Position numbers and translations under genes: made by a program. A DNA stretch of 64,000 bases from Nitrospiraceae bacterium (lineage in GTDB: Bacteria > Nitrospirota > Nitrospiria > Nitrospirales > Nitrospiraceae), in contig JABFSG010000038.1 in NCBI GenBank assembly GCA_013140715.1, forward strand, positions 62,001-126,000. Direction: 5' to 3'. Every line of letters starts with the position of its first letter. The first letter of the stretch is position 1. The notes beneath the pieces were generated by a model. That model saw only the letters and a list, made by a program, of their open reading frames with translations, searched no databases and was not told where the DNA came from. Positions 1 to 8,467 of this stretch are shown here, piece by piece.

Positions 1-722
1 TCCTGATGCGCTTGCGTGGTGAGAGTGCTGAACCCATTGGCATTCAGATCCTCAACCGAGCTCACACGGAGGGTCGGATCCGACATGATGTTCCCCGACC
101 AGATGCCGGGATTGAAGGGTCCGAGGCTTCGTCCGATCCGGTCCGGATAGGTCACGCCGCCAGCCGGCTCTTCGAAGTAGTAATCCCAAAAAATGCCTGG
201 GTATTGGTCGTCCACGTCCCAGATTCCAGCGCTATCCTTGCCGAGGTCTTTCTGCCATTCTGCGTTCCACCGCCAGATATTGGTGGTACCGCCTGACTGA
301 CCCATGCATTGAAACGGTGGCGCTCCAGCCGTATTGACCGGAAACATCACCGCCGCTTGATCCCGGAAGTCCTGGGGACCGATCGTCGTATCGTTCTTGG
401 TCTGATCGTTCCACTCGATACGCAAACCGATCTCTTTACCGTTGGTCATGGCTTTGACAAATACCGACTTCACCGAAATATTCGGATGCATCGGTGTGGT
501 GATCAGCTGTCCACTCAATGGAATAATCACCCCTGGCACGCCTTCCCACACCGGGTTTGCGCCATCCATCGGGATCGCTCCCTTGACCATCTTTGCCGGA
601 ATTGTAACCGGCTGGCTGACAGCCAACGGCACCTGCCCGATCGTCAACATCACGCCAACGACCAACGCAGCGAGAAGAATGCCAAACACCACACGTTTGC
701 TGTGTGTCTGCACTAGTCTCAT
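1..722 (-). CDS. nxrC: NxrC-like nitrite oxidoreductase gamma subunit (ethylbenzene-dehydrogenase-type heme-binding domain), C-terminus cut by window edge
   Basis: Own reverse-strand translation: MRLVQTHSKRVVFGILLAALVVGVMLTIGQVPLAVSQPVTIPAKMVKGAIPMDGANPVWEGVPGVIIPLSGQLITTPMHPNISVKSVFVKAMTNGKEIGLRIEWNDQTKNDTTI...; signal peptide followed by NxrC/EbdC-like features (LRIEWNDQTK). Open at the left edge so absent from the ORF track. Confidence 0.8.
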   Translation of the reverse strand, partial: MRLVQTHSKRVVFGILLAALVVGVMLTIGQVPLAVSQPVTIPAKMVKGAIPMDGANPVWEGVPGVIIPLSGQLITTPMHPNISVKSVFVKAMTNGKEIGLRIEWNDQTKNDTTIGPQDFRDQAAVMFPVNTAGAPPFQCMGQSGGTTNIWRWNAEWQKDLGKDSAGIWDVDDQYPGIFWDYYFEEPAGGVTYPDRIGRSLGPFNPGIWSGNIMSDPTLRVSSVEDLNANGFSTLTTQAHQ

Positions 723-772
723 AGAATACCCCTCCTCTCGATTAAACGATTAAGGTCCCCGTCACTCAACGA

Positions 773-886
773 TCAATTCTTTCCAATTAAAATAGTCACG
801 ACTGCCCAAGCCACACCGAAGATCAACGAGGCAATAAGAATGCCGATCTTCACACGATTGTTCGGTGTCTCCTGTTTCTGGCCCAT
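773..886 (-). CDS. 37-aa single-TM peptide between nxrC and the TorD-like chaperone gene
   Basis: Internal start of the 773..976 ORF: MGQKQETPNNRVKIGILIASLIFGVAWAVVTILIGKN, with AGAAGGAG-like RBS just upstream (tactccttctctcg on + strand). Confidence 0.6.
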   Translation of the reverse strand: MGQKQETPNNRVKIGILIASLIFGVAWAVVTILIGKN

Positions 887-979
887 TGTATACTCCTTCT
901 CTCGATAAAAATAAAGAACCGCCGCCCAGATCATTATCGAGAACCGAAAAAATCCCTTGACCACGAACTGGGACAAGCA

Positions 980-1951
980 TTACGCAGTCCCGACCGGCCC
1001 CCCCTGGTCCTTGTCTTTTCCCTGTTCCTTCTTGTCCAAAAACGATTCTGCGCCGACTTCGTTCAGCAACAGACTCAATTCGTTCCCCTGGTCCTGTGCG
1101 CCGCATTCATAGGTCTGGCCTTCCGGCGCATTGAACGTCGCCGGGCGATAATCGGTTTCCGAGTAGGGCTGAGGGATGACACCGAGGAATGCGACTTCGA
1201 AATCCATCCACTCGGCCATCAAATCCGCCACATGTTTATACAGACCGGACGAAGCTTTCTTGACCAACATCCGGCAAAACAGCGGAACCCATCGTCCGAT
1301 ATGATTCTTCACAAACTTTTTCTGGGCGTCCAGAACAATCTGAGTCTTGTCCGCTCCGTCATGACAACGGGAATAGGATTCTTTGTAAGCCAGAAAATGC
1401 ATGAATTCGAATTCGACGCTCAAATGGTCCAATCGTTCGTGAATATCCTTCGATAACTCCACTCCGAACGCACGGTAAAATCCGGCGATGTCGCCCATCA
1501 CTTGCGATTGGGCAAACACGTGGTCGTTTCCGAAAAGGGTTTCATAGGGGGGGCAATCGAGAGTGATGACGTTGCTGAAGACGCGGCGATGTTCGGCTTG
1601 CAGGTCGGCGAGTTGCCAGTTCACACATTCCGATGCGACAACTTTTTCGATCTGATCGAACTGCTTGCGCAGCAACGTCAGCTTGAGCTTGGCCCGCTCA
1701 CCGCCGATGCCGTCAAGCGTCGTATCCAAGGCGTCGATCGCCGCACGGCCATCTTCGACGAACTCTCCACACTGGACGTAATCCAGAAACTCCTCGTCTT
1801 CAGGATAGAGCAGGCTCCACGACACAAGCAGATAGAGCTTGCTGCGACTGAGGGCGCGTTCGACTGCGGGGGAATCCTTGATGGCCGGCGACGTCGGAAT
1901 GACTGCGGCCACGGCCGGTGAGTTGGCTGGAACCGGCTGTTTACTCGTCAT
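980..1951 (-). CDS. TorD/NarJ-like molybdoenzyme maturation chaperone
   Basis: 323 aa; all-helical; LDCPPYETLFGNDHVFAQSQVMGDIAGFYRAFGVEL and ERLDHLSVEFEFMHFLAYKE are typical of the TorD/DmsD family. Confidence 0.8.
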   Translation of the reverse strand: MTSKQPVPANSPAVAAVIPTSPAIKDSPAVERALSRSKLYLLVSWSLLYPEDEEFLDYVQCGEFVEDGRAAIDALDTTLDGIGGERAKLKLTLLRKQFDQIEKVVASECVNWQLADLQAEHRRVFSNVITLDCPPYETLFGNDHVFAQSQVMGDIAGFYRAFGVELSKDIHERLDHLSVEFEFMHFLAYKESYSRCHDGADKTQIVLDAQKKFVKNHIGRWVPLFCRMLVKKASSGLYKHVADLMAEWMDFEVAFLGVIPQPYSETDYRPATFNAPEGQTYECGAQDQGNELSLLLNEVGAESFLDKKEQGKDKDQGGPVGTA

Positions 1952-2180
1952 AAAAATCAGCTCCTCGGTTTACCCTGTTGCCCGCATACATATTCCTGGC
2001 AGTTGAGGGCAAACCTTTGAGACAAGCCCTCGTATGGTAGGTATCGGCTCAGGAGTTGTCAAGCGGGATCTGCCCATCCACATGAAATAATCTAGGTCCA
2101 TCCTGCCCAAAGGGACGCCCCCTCCCGAAACGCACATACTTTATTCCATATTCCTCAGGTATTCAGGCCTGTTTTGTCGA

Positions 2181-2783
2181 TCACGAGAGCGACTGCGCCA
2201 ATAACCTCACCGGCGTCACGCGAATGGCGACACGATCATTCACCGTCCGGCAGACCTGTTCACATAAACCGCATCCGACACAACGTTCAGACGTGACAAC
2301 AAGCTGCTGCCGGTTAAAGTCCATCGATAGGGCATCCGTGGGGCATTTCGATGCACAGGCGTAGCAACCCTGCCCAGCTGTACAGGCCCGGTGCGAAACA
2401 ACCGCCAGGCCCATGCGTATCTGCATTCGTCCTTCGACAGGGAGCAATGCCTCAGTGGCACAGGCCGCGATGCAGGGCACATCCTCACAGAGATAGCAGG
2501 GCATCTGATCCGCAAAAATCACCGGGGTCCCATTCACGGGATGTGACGTAATCGACCCATAGGGACAGACCTTGCCGCAATCACCGCATTGGGTGCAACG
2601 ATCCAAAAACAATGCCTCACTGACAGCACCGGGAGGCCGTAACCAATCGGTCCGCACCGGAGGCGGAGCCGATTGCTCTGGGACAACTGTTTGCTGCTTA
2701 GCAAGCTCATGTGCGGCTTTGGCCACAGACACGACGGAGTCTTTCAGAAAATCGCGACGTCCGTATGAGGGATCGGTAGCCAT
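2181..2783 (-). CDS. Tat-targeted 4Fe-4S polyferredoxin (NapG/MauM-like)
   Basis: 200 aa with YGRRDFLKDS Tat-like motif; several Cys clusters (CTQCGDCGKVCP, CYLCEDVPC, CYACASKCP, CVGCGLCEQVC). Confidence 0.8.
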   Translation of the reverse strand: MATDPSYGRRDFLKDSVVSVAKAAHELAKQQTVVPEQSAPPPVRTDWLRPPGAVSEALFLDRCTQCGDCGKVCPYGSITSHPVNGTPVIFADQMPCYLCEDVPCIAACATEALLPVEGRMQIRMGLAVVSHRACTAGQGCYACASKCPTDALSMDFNRQQLVVTSERCVGCGLCEQVCRTVNDRVAIRVTPVRLLAQSLS

Positions 2784-2795
2784 CGTGATGCCCTG

Positions 2796-3794
2796 TTACA
2801 TGACCCCGTCGGCGCGCAGCTTATAGACTTCGACGCACCGATCGCAGGCCCCGAATTCGATGTCCCATCCAGGGTGATTCTCACGAATGAAATCGAGCAC
2901 ATAGGGTTCCAGCTTGTTGCCCATATCCTCAACCCATGAATAGGTCGGGAACCGGCACAGGGGGCAGGGAAACCCCGGCATCAGCATGACTTTATTTTCT
3001 GTTTCCGGAACCTCGCCCCCCTCGACGTCCACGGCACGATCCATGACCCGCAGGGTATCCGACGCCATTTCGATCAATTCCGAGTGGGTAAAGAAACTCG
3101 TCTGCCACAACCCCTCGAATACCGACTTCAATTGCGGGGCTGGAATCTTGCGATACCAGGATCGAAACTCCTTGAATCGGTCTTCCTTCCTGAGCATCGG
3201 CTCTTTCCCTGCGACCGTCAGCCGACTATCCACAGTGAGACTCCACAGGATGCGATAGCGATGCAGGATCAGAGTCTCCTCACCGGGATTCTGCCCGACC
3301 TTGGTATCAGGATCGTACCCAAAGACCGGATCCAGCATGTCTGAAATATGCAATAACTCATGGCGGCAATAACGGGTGAGCGCGGGATCGTAGAACCGGC
3401 GTGGAATGAGCTTGATTCCCACGCCTTTCAACCCTTTTTCTTCGAACTCGCGCGCCATCTCGTGCTCGACGGACCCCCACTTCCTGAGAATATCGACGCC
3501 CTCCTGATCTTCCTTAAGCACGCCCTTTACGAGTACGATTCCGACTCTTTCCTTCAGGAGAGGATATTCATTGAAGGCATCGCGGATAATATCGGAAAAT
3601 CCCCAGATCCCGAAGAGATACTGGTAGAGCTTTTTGAACTCACTTTCACGATCGTCGAGCGTAAACTTTTCGTAGATCGGATCGGCCAGTTCGTGGAACT
3701 CTTTATAGTAAGTCGGGTCGCCTTCCCGTTCCGTCTTTTCCACGAACGAGTCGATGACCTCTTGCAGCAACGCAGGTTGAAAACGAAGTTCCAT
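2796..3794 (-). CDS. conserved protein with C-terminal CPLC/CDRC pairs, nxr-accessory cluster
   Basis: 332 aa; C-terminal PCPLCRFPTYSW...CDRCVEVYKL suggests metal binding; 12 nt upstream of the ferredoxin gene. Confidence 0.6.
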   Translation of the reverse strand: MELRFQPALLQEVIDSFVEKTEREGDPTYYKEFHELADPIYEKFTLDDRESEFKKLYQYLFGIWGFSDIIRDAFNEYPLLKERVGIVLVKGVLKEDQEGVDILRKWGSVEHEMAREFEEKGLKGVGIKLIPRRFYDPALTRYCRHELLHISDMLDPVFGYDPDTKVGQNPGEETLILHRYRILWSLTVDSRLTVAGKEPMLRKEDRFKEFRSWYRKIPAPQLKSVFEGLWQTSFFTHSELIEMASDTLRVMDRAVDVEGGEVPETENKVMLMPGFPCPLCRFPTYSWVEDMGNKLEPYVLDFIRENHPGWDIEFGACDRCVEVYKLRADGVM

Positions 3795-3998
3795 GTCAGT
3801 CCTTGATTGTCTAATCCAGTTTGTCGAATCTGCACATCCGCCTGAGGAGGCGAAAACCGGCTCTCCTAGCCTGCTTGACTTGATGGCGAAGCTTCTCTTA
3901 CGATCACCTCAAGCCAACGCCGATTATACTGGGCGCGCTCACCGGATGGCAATCGAGCCCATCCTCGTGAAGCGCCTGAGCCTATCCCAACTGTAAGG

Positions 3999-5105
3999 AT
4001 GAACATGCCGGATCAGACTACTTCCCAACTTGTTCCCGCCCCCTCCCCGATCGTGCCATCAGCCACGGAACCCGCTCCAGCACCTGTCGATTTCCTCGAA
4101 TACTGGAAGACAGCGGCACGGGAGCTAACGACGTTTCGAGGCCATTCTCATGGAGTCTGGTCGGTCGCCTTTGCACCGGATGGTTTGACCCTCGCCAGCG
4201 CCGGGGTCGACCGGCTTGTCCGCATATGGGATATTGAAACCGGGCGACTCCTGCGCTCGCTCAGGGGACATACAGCGGATATCCGATCCGTCGTCTTCAC
4301 ACCGGATGGCCAGACGTTGGCCACTGCCAGCGAGGACCGCACCATCAGGCTGTGGAACCCAACGACCGGTGAATCGAAGAAGCTCCTCTTCACACGCTAT
4401 GACCACAATGTCGTCAGCCTCTCCCTCTCGCCCGACGGCCTCATGTTGGCCCGTGGCAGCCATAACAAAGACATCAAGATCTGGGAGGTTACGACCGGCA
4501 CTGAACTCATGACCCTTCTCGGCAAGGACCAGTACGATCACCATTGGTCGGTCTGTGTCGCCTTCTCCCCGGACGGAATGCACCTCGCCAGTGGAACGGA
4601 CATCGGCAAGATTAAGCTTTGGGAGGTGTTGCCCAGCGGAGAAGAAAAAATCCTGCATAACGGTCACTGGAAACAACCGGAAGACGACACCAGTGAAACA
4701 CGCGGGTACTTTGTCGAAGACGACGGCGGATTTCAAAAACCGATGGACTATTGGATCGGCGCGATGACCTTCACTCCCGATGCCAAACTGCTGATCACCG
4801 GAAGCCGCGACCAGACCATCAAGCTGTTCGACCTACCGCACGTGGCGGAGCAACGAACGTTGAAAGGCCACACAGCCTGGGTGCGTTCGCTCGCCGTCAC
4901 GCCGGACAGCAAGGTGCTCATCAGCGCCAGCGACGATGCCACCATTCGGTTTTGGGACCTCTCGAACGGCCGTTGCTTCAGAACGCTCAAGGCCCATACA
5001 GCCGGCGTTCGAGGTATCACCCTGTCGCCGGACGGGATGAAACTGGCCAGTGCGTCGTGGGACCGCACGGTGAAATTGTGGGAAGGCGGGACAGAGAGGG
5101 AGTGA
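3999..5105 (+). CDS. WD40 repeat protein
   Basis: 368 aa with repeated GH-(x)n-WD units (LASAGVDRLVRIWD, LATASEDRTIRLWN, LITGSRDQTIKLFD, LISASDDATIRFWD, LASASWDRTVKLWE). Confidence 0.92.
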   Translation: MNMPDQTTSQLVPAPSPIVPSATEPAPAPVDFLEYWKTAARELTTFRGHSHGVWSVAFAPDGLTLASAGVDRLVRIWDIETGRLLRSLRGHTADIRSVVFTPDGQTLATASEDRTIRLWNPTTGESKKLLFTRYDHNVVSLSLSPDGLMLARGSHNKDIKIWEVTTGTELMTLLGKDQYDHHWSVCVAFSPDGMHLASGTDIGKIKLWEVLPSGEEKILHNGHWKQPEDDTSETRGYFVEDDGGFQKPMDYWIGAMTFTPDAKLLITGSRDQTIKLFDLPHVAEQRTLKGHTAWVRSLAVTPDSKVLISASDDATIRFWDLSNGRCFRTLKAHTAGVRGITLSPDGMKLASASWDRTVKLWEGGTERE

Positions 5106-5255
5106 CCAGGTGCCCTTTTTGCTCGCGGAACGCGCACGCTAAGAAGGTGCTCGTTCGACGCGCGCAGTAAAGAGCAGCCTCGGCCACTCTCTCTCGGAGA
5201 GGTAAAAAGTATCGGAAAGCCCTCACCGGACGCGCGCAGTGGAAGATCAATCAAA
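5106..5255 (+). repeat. GC-rich palindromic dispersed repeat, left copy
   Basis: CCAGGTGCCCTTTTTGCTCGCGGAACGCGCACGCTAAGAAGGTGCTCGTTCGACGCGCGCAGTAAAGAGCAGCCTCGGCCACTC..., plus a partial second module CGCGCAGTGGAAGATCAATCAAACC; copies recur at 15181-15454 (opposite strand) and 57014-57070. Confidence 0.75.
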
Positions 5256-5281
5256 CCCCAACTTTCTTTCCAGACTTCTTG

Positions 5282-8200
5282 TTATTGCGCTGACGGATAG
5301 ACGCTGACGCCTCGATCCCCATAAGTTTCGTAGAAGTGCTCGAACACTGCGGAGCATTTCTGTTGGTAGAGGTCAGGGGAGTAGGCGCGCGGGAGTCCGT
5401 GATCCAGCATCTCTTCGATGGCCAGTTTTACTTGTGACCGCGCACTTGCCTTTTGTCGCCATTCGATCACCAAGAGCTGCTTGAGTTTCTCCAGCAATTC
5501 TTTCGCCACCTTCTTCACCTCGGCACGCTCTTCCTGGCCCAGCTCCGGTGCGGGCCGAGTCAGAATGTCGAACACCACCAGCTCTTCTTCAGACAGACGT
5601 TCCCGCACATGGCGCTGTTGCTCATCGTTGAGGGTGCGGCTGAGGGCCAGGAGTTCGGCGAAGAGGTCCTCGATGTTTCGGCTGCCAGCGTTGTAGGACT
5701 CGATGAGCTCCTCAAACTTCGTGAGGTAGTCTGCACGAGTCCGGTTGACGCGGATCAGCTTGTCGATGTGGGCGCGGACGGCAGCCTTCAGTTGCTCAAG
5801 GTCAATATTCTTGGTCTTCGACTTCCCAAAGCGCTTCGCGAGCGCTTGAAAATCAATCTTCGCGAGGTCGATGACCCCGTGGCCCTTCTTGCCTTCAGGA
5901 ATGTGAAAGCCATCGGCAGCCACGGAGGCATCAAGAATCTTGTTCAGATCGGTCATCACGGTGGAGATGTCCGCCGGACCTTCACCCGTACGCTCTCGAA
6001 TCGTCTCGGCAATCATCGTGAGGCAGGCGACGCGCGAGGAAAATTCCAAGACAGCCGGATCGGGCTTCACCGCTTGAAAGAGCGTCCGGACCCATCGCTC
6101 CTGGGCGAGGAAGTCTTTGCGGAGCGGGTCTGGGGAGATCAGGCATTCAACGGCATCGACAATCTTTGTCAGTCGCTCCAGACTACCGACATTCGTCCGT
6201 TCGACCTCTTCGAGGCTGACGCCATGCTGACGACAGAACGCCACGGCATCCGTTATCGCCTGCCGCAGGGTCTCCACCAACTGCTGTTTGTCGCGCACGG
6301 GATGCGCGCCGCTCTGCCCGATGGCATAGATGGCCAACGCTTGCTCCAGTGAAGCAAAGACGTTGGCATAATCCACAATCAACCCGCTGTGCTTGCCAGG
6401 GAAGACTCGGTTTGCCCGCGCGATCGTCTGCATCAAGGTGTGGTTCCGCATCGGCTTATCGAGATACACCGTCGAACAACTCGGCGCGTCAAACCCAGTC
6501 AGCCACATCGCGCAGACGAAGACCAGGCGCAATGGATCTGTCGGGTCCTTGAACTTCTCGTCAAGCGACTCGTCGTTCATCCGTTTACGGTGCGGGGCAA
6601 TGTCGAGCCCCCGCTGTTTCATCTGCTCGATCTCGTTCTGGCCTGGCGACACAATCAAGGCCATGTCAGTGGTCTGGATCACATCCAGGCGCTCACGGAG
6701 TTCCCGGATGCGGTCCGGGTCGGACTTCGCCCCATAGTTCGTGAGCTTCGCCAACTCTTGCTCTACCCTCACCCGTTCAGCCTGCCAGCGTGTCCGCACC
6801 TTGTCGTGCATGCGGAGCGCCGTCGCCTTGTCGATGGAGATCACCATCGCCTTGCCTTGAAAGCCTCGTCCAAGGAAATGCTGCACGATATCCTTCGCGA
6901 CCGTCTCCAGTCGTTCGTCGCGGGTGATGAGCTGGTATTGCCGGCCCAGCTCACGCTCCAACCTGGTCTCTTGCTCCTCATCCAGCTCAGCGGCTTCGAT
7001 CAAGTTGTAAATATCATCGTTGAGGTTCGGATTCTCCAATCGAAGCTCCGGTGTCCGGTTCTCATAGAAAAGAGGGACCGTGGCATGATCCTCGACCGAT
7101 TGCTGGAAGTCATAGATGGACACATAATCGCCGAAGACCTCGCGTGTCCGCTCCTCGCCGACAATGAGTGGCGTACCCGTGAAGGCCAGGAAAAGCGCCC
7201 GAGGCAGCGCGGTCCGCATGTTCAGGGCCAAAGTGTCGTATTGGCTCCGGTGTGATTCGTCGGTCAGCACAATCACGTCGGGCCGGTCGCAGAGCAACTC
7301 GGGAGTCTGAAACTTGTGGATCAAGGTGAAGACATATCTGTGGTTCTCGCCGAGCAATTGCCTCAACTGTGCACCACTCTGCGCGTGGCACACGTCGCTC
7401 TCCGCCTCGCTCACCGCGTCGCAGGCCTTGAAGGTCTTCGCGATCTGATCGTCCAGCTCCACCCGGTCCGTCACCACCACGAAGGTCCAGTTGCCGGGGA
7501 CCTTTCGCAGGATCTTCTGCGCAAAGAACACCATCGCCAGACTCTTGCCAGAACCCTGGGTCTGCCAAAACACGCCGCCACGCCCATGGCCCTGCTTCCG
7601 GGCCACGAGGGTGGCCGCAATGGCATTATTCACGCCAAGGAACTGATGGTTCTGTCCCAACACCTTGACGAGCCCCGCCTTGTGCTCGGAGAAGAGCGTG
7701 AAGTTCTCCAGGAGATCGAGAAGGCGCGAGGGTTCGCAGGTTCCGCGCAACATCACTTCGAGCGAAACTCGCCTGGGTTCATCTTCCCGTTCGATCCGCT
7801 TCCACTCAAAGAATCGCTCCCAATCAGCCGTGAGCGACCCCACACGGCTTTCCGTGCCGTTGGAGGCAATCATCAGCCCGTTGAACCAGAAGAGTTGGGG
7901 AATGTCGGACTTGTAACAAGTGAGGTTGTCGTCGAAGGCTTGCTGCGCCGGAACGCCAGGCTTCTTCAGCTCAACGACAATGAGGGGTAGGCCATTCACG
8001 AACCCGACCAGATCAGGCCGACGGGTGTAGAGCGCTCCTGTCACGCTGAACTGACTCACGAGCAGGAAATCGTTTGCAGCAGGATTCTCCCAATCGATGA
8101 TCCGAACACGCTCGGTCTTCTGCCCGCCACCTTTGGTATCTGGAACGGAAACAGGAATCCCTTCTTTTAGAAAGCCATACACGTCTCGATTCGCCGCCGC

Positions 8201-8458
8201 GAGGCTCATTACCGAGCGGTCGTGGGTCAGTTGATCAATCGCTCCAGAAATGGCTTCCGGTGGGAGAGATGGGTTCAGGCGCTCAAGAGCGGTACGAAGA
8301 CGAGGAACCAAGACCGCCTCGCCCTTGGTCTCCCGCCCAAGTGTGCCATCAATACCAAAGACTTCCTCCGCAGCCGACACCGTTTGCCAGCTCAGCTCTG
8401 CAAAAAGCTGGATCGAGGGCTGTTCGACGAGTTGGTCTTCAGAGTAGGCGTGGGACAT
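5282..8458 (-). CDS. hsdR: type I restriction enzyme R subunit (HsdR)
   Basis: 1058 aa; N-terminal nuclease region (DLVGFVNGLPLIVVELKKP), FWQTQGSGKSLAMVFF Walker A, VLTDESHRSQYD, LAFTGTPL, TGFDAPSCSTVYLDKPM. Confidence 0.95.
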   Translation of the reverse strand: MSHAYSEDQLVEQPSIQLFAELSWQTVSAAEEVFGIDGTLGRETKGEAVLVPRLRTALERLNPSLPPEAISGAIDQLTHDRSVMSLAAANRDVYGFLKEGIPVSVPDTKGGGQKTERVRIIDWENPAANDFLLVSQFSVTGALYTRRPDLVGFVNGLPLIVVELKKPGVPAQQAFDDNLTCYKSDIPQLFWFNGLMIASNGTESRVGSLTADWERFFEWKRIEREDEPRRVSLEVMLRGTCEPSRLLDLLENFTLFSEHKAGLVKVLGQNHQFLGVNNAIAATLVARKQGHGRGGVFWQTQGSGKSLAMVFFAQKILRKVPGNWTFVVVTDRVELDDQIAKTFKACDAVSEAESDVCHAQSGAQLRQLLGENHRYVFTLIHKFQTPELLCDRPDVIVLTDESHRSQYDTLALNMRTALPRALFLAFTGTPLIVGEERTREVFGDYVSIYDFQQSVEDHATVPLFYENRTPELRLENPNLNDDIYNLIEAAELDEEQETRLERELGRQYQLITRDERLETVAKDIVQHFLGRGFQGKAMVISIDKATALRMHDKVRTRWQAERVRVEQELAKLTNYGAKSDPDRIRELRERLDVIQTTDMALIVSPGQNEIEQMKQRGLDIAPHRKRMNDESLDEKFKDPTDPLRLVFVCAMWLTGFDAPSCSTVYLDKPMRNHTLMQTIARANRVFPGKHSGLIVDYANVFASLEQALAIYAIGQSGAHPVRDKQQLVETLRQAITDAVAFCRQHGVSLEEVERTNVGSLERLTKIVDAVECLISPDPLRKDFLAQERWVRTLFQAVKPDPAVLEFSSRVACLTMIAETIRERTGEGPADISTVMTDLNKILDASVAADGFHIPEGKKGHGVIDLAKIDFQALAKRFGKSKTKNIDLEQLKAAVRAHIDKLIRVNRTRADYLTKFEELIESYNAGSRNIEDLFAELLALSRTLNDEQQRHVRERLSEEELVVFDILTRPAPELGQEERAEVKKVAKELLEKLKQLLVIEWRQKASARSQVKLAIEEMLDHGLPRAYSPDLYQQKCSAVFEHFYETYGDRGVSVYPSAQ

Positions 8459-8467
8459 GGATTTAAA

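Noticed and set aside
5106-5255. CRISPR array
   Set aside because: Repeats are irregularly spaced, palindromic and dispersed over the window; no regular spacer structure and no cas genes.
5453-6352. 299-aa and 288-aa plus-strand ORFs antisense to hsdR
   Set aside because: Shadow ORFs; hsdR motifs on the minus strand explain the coding signal.
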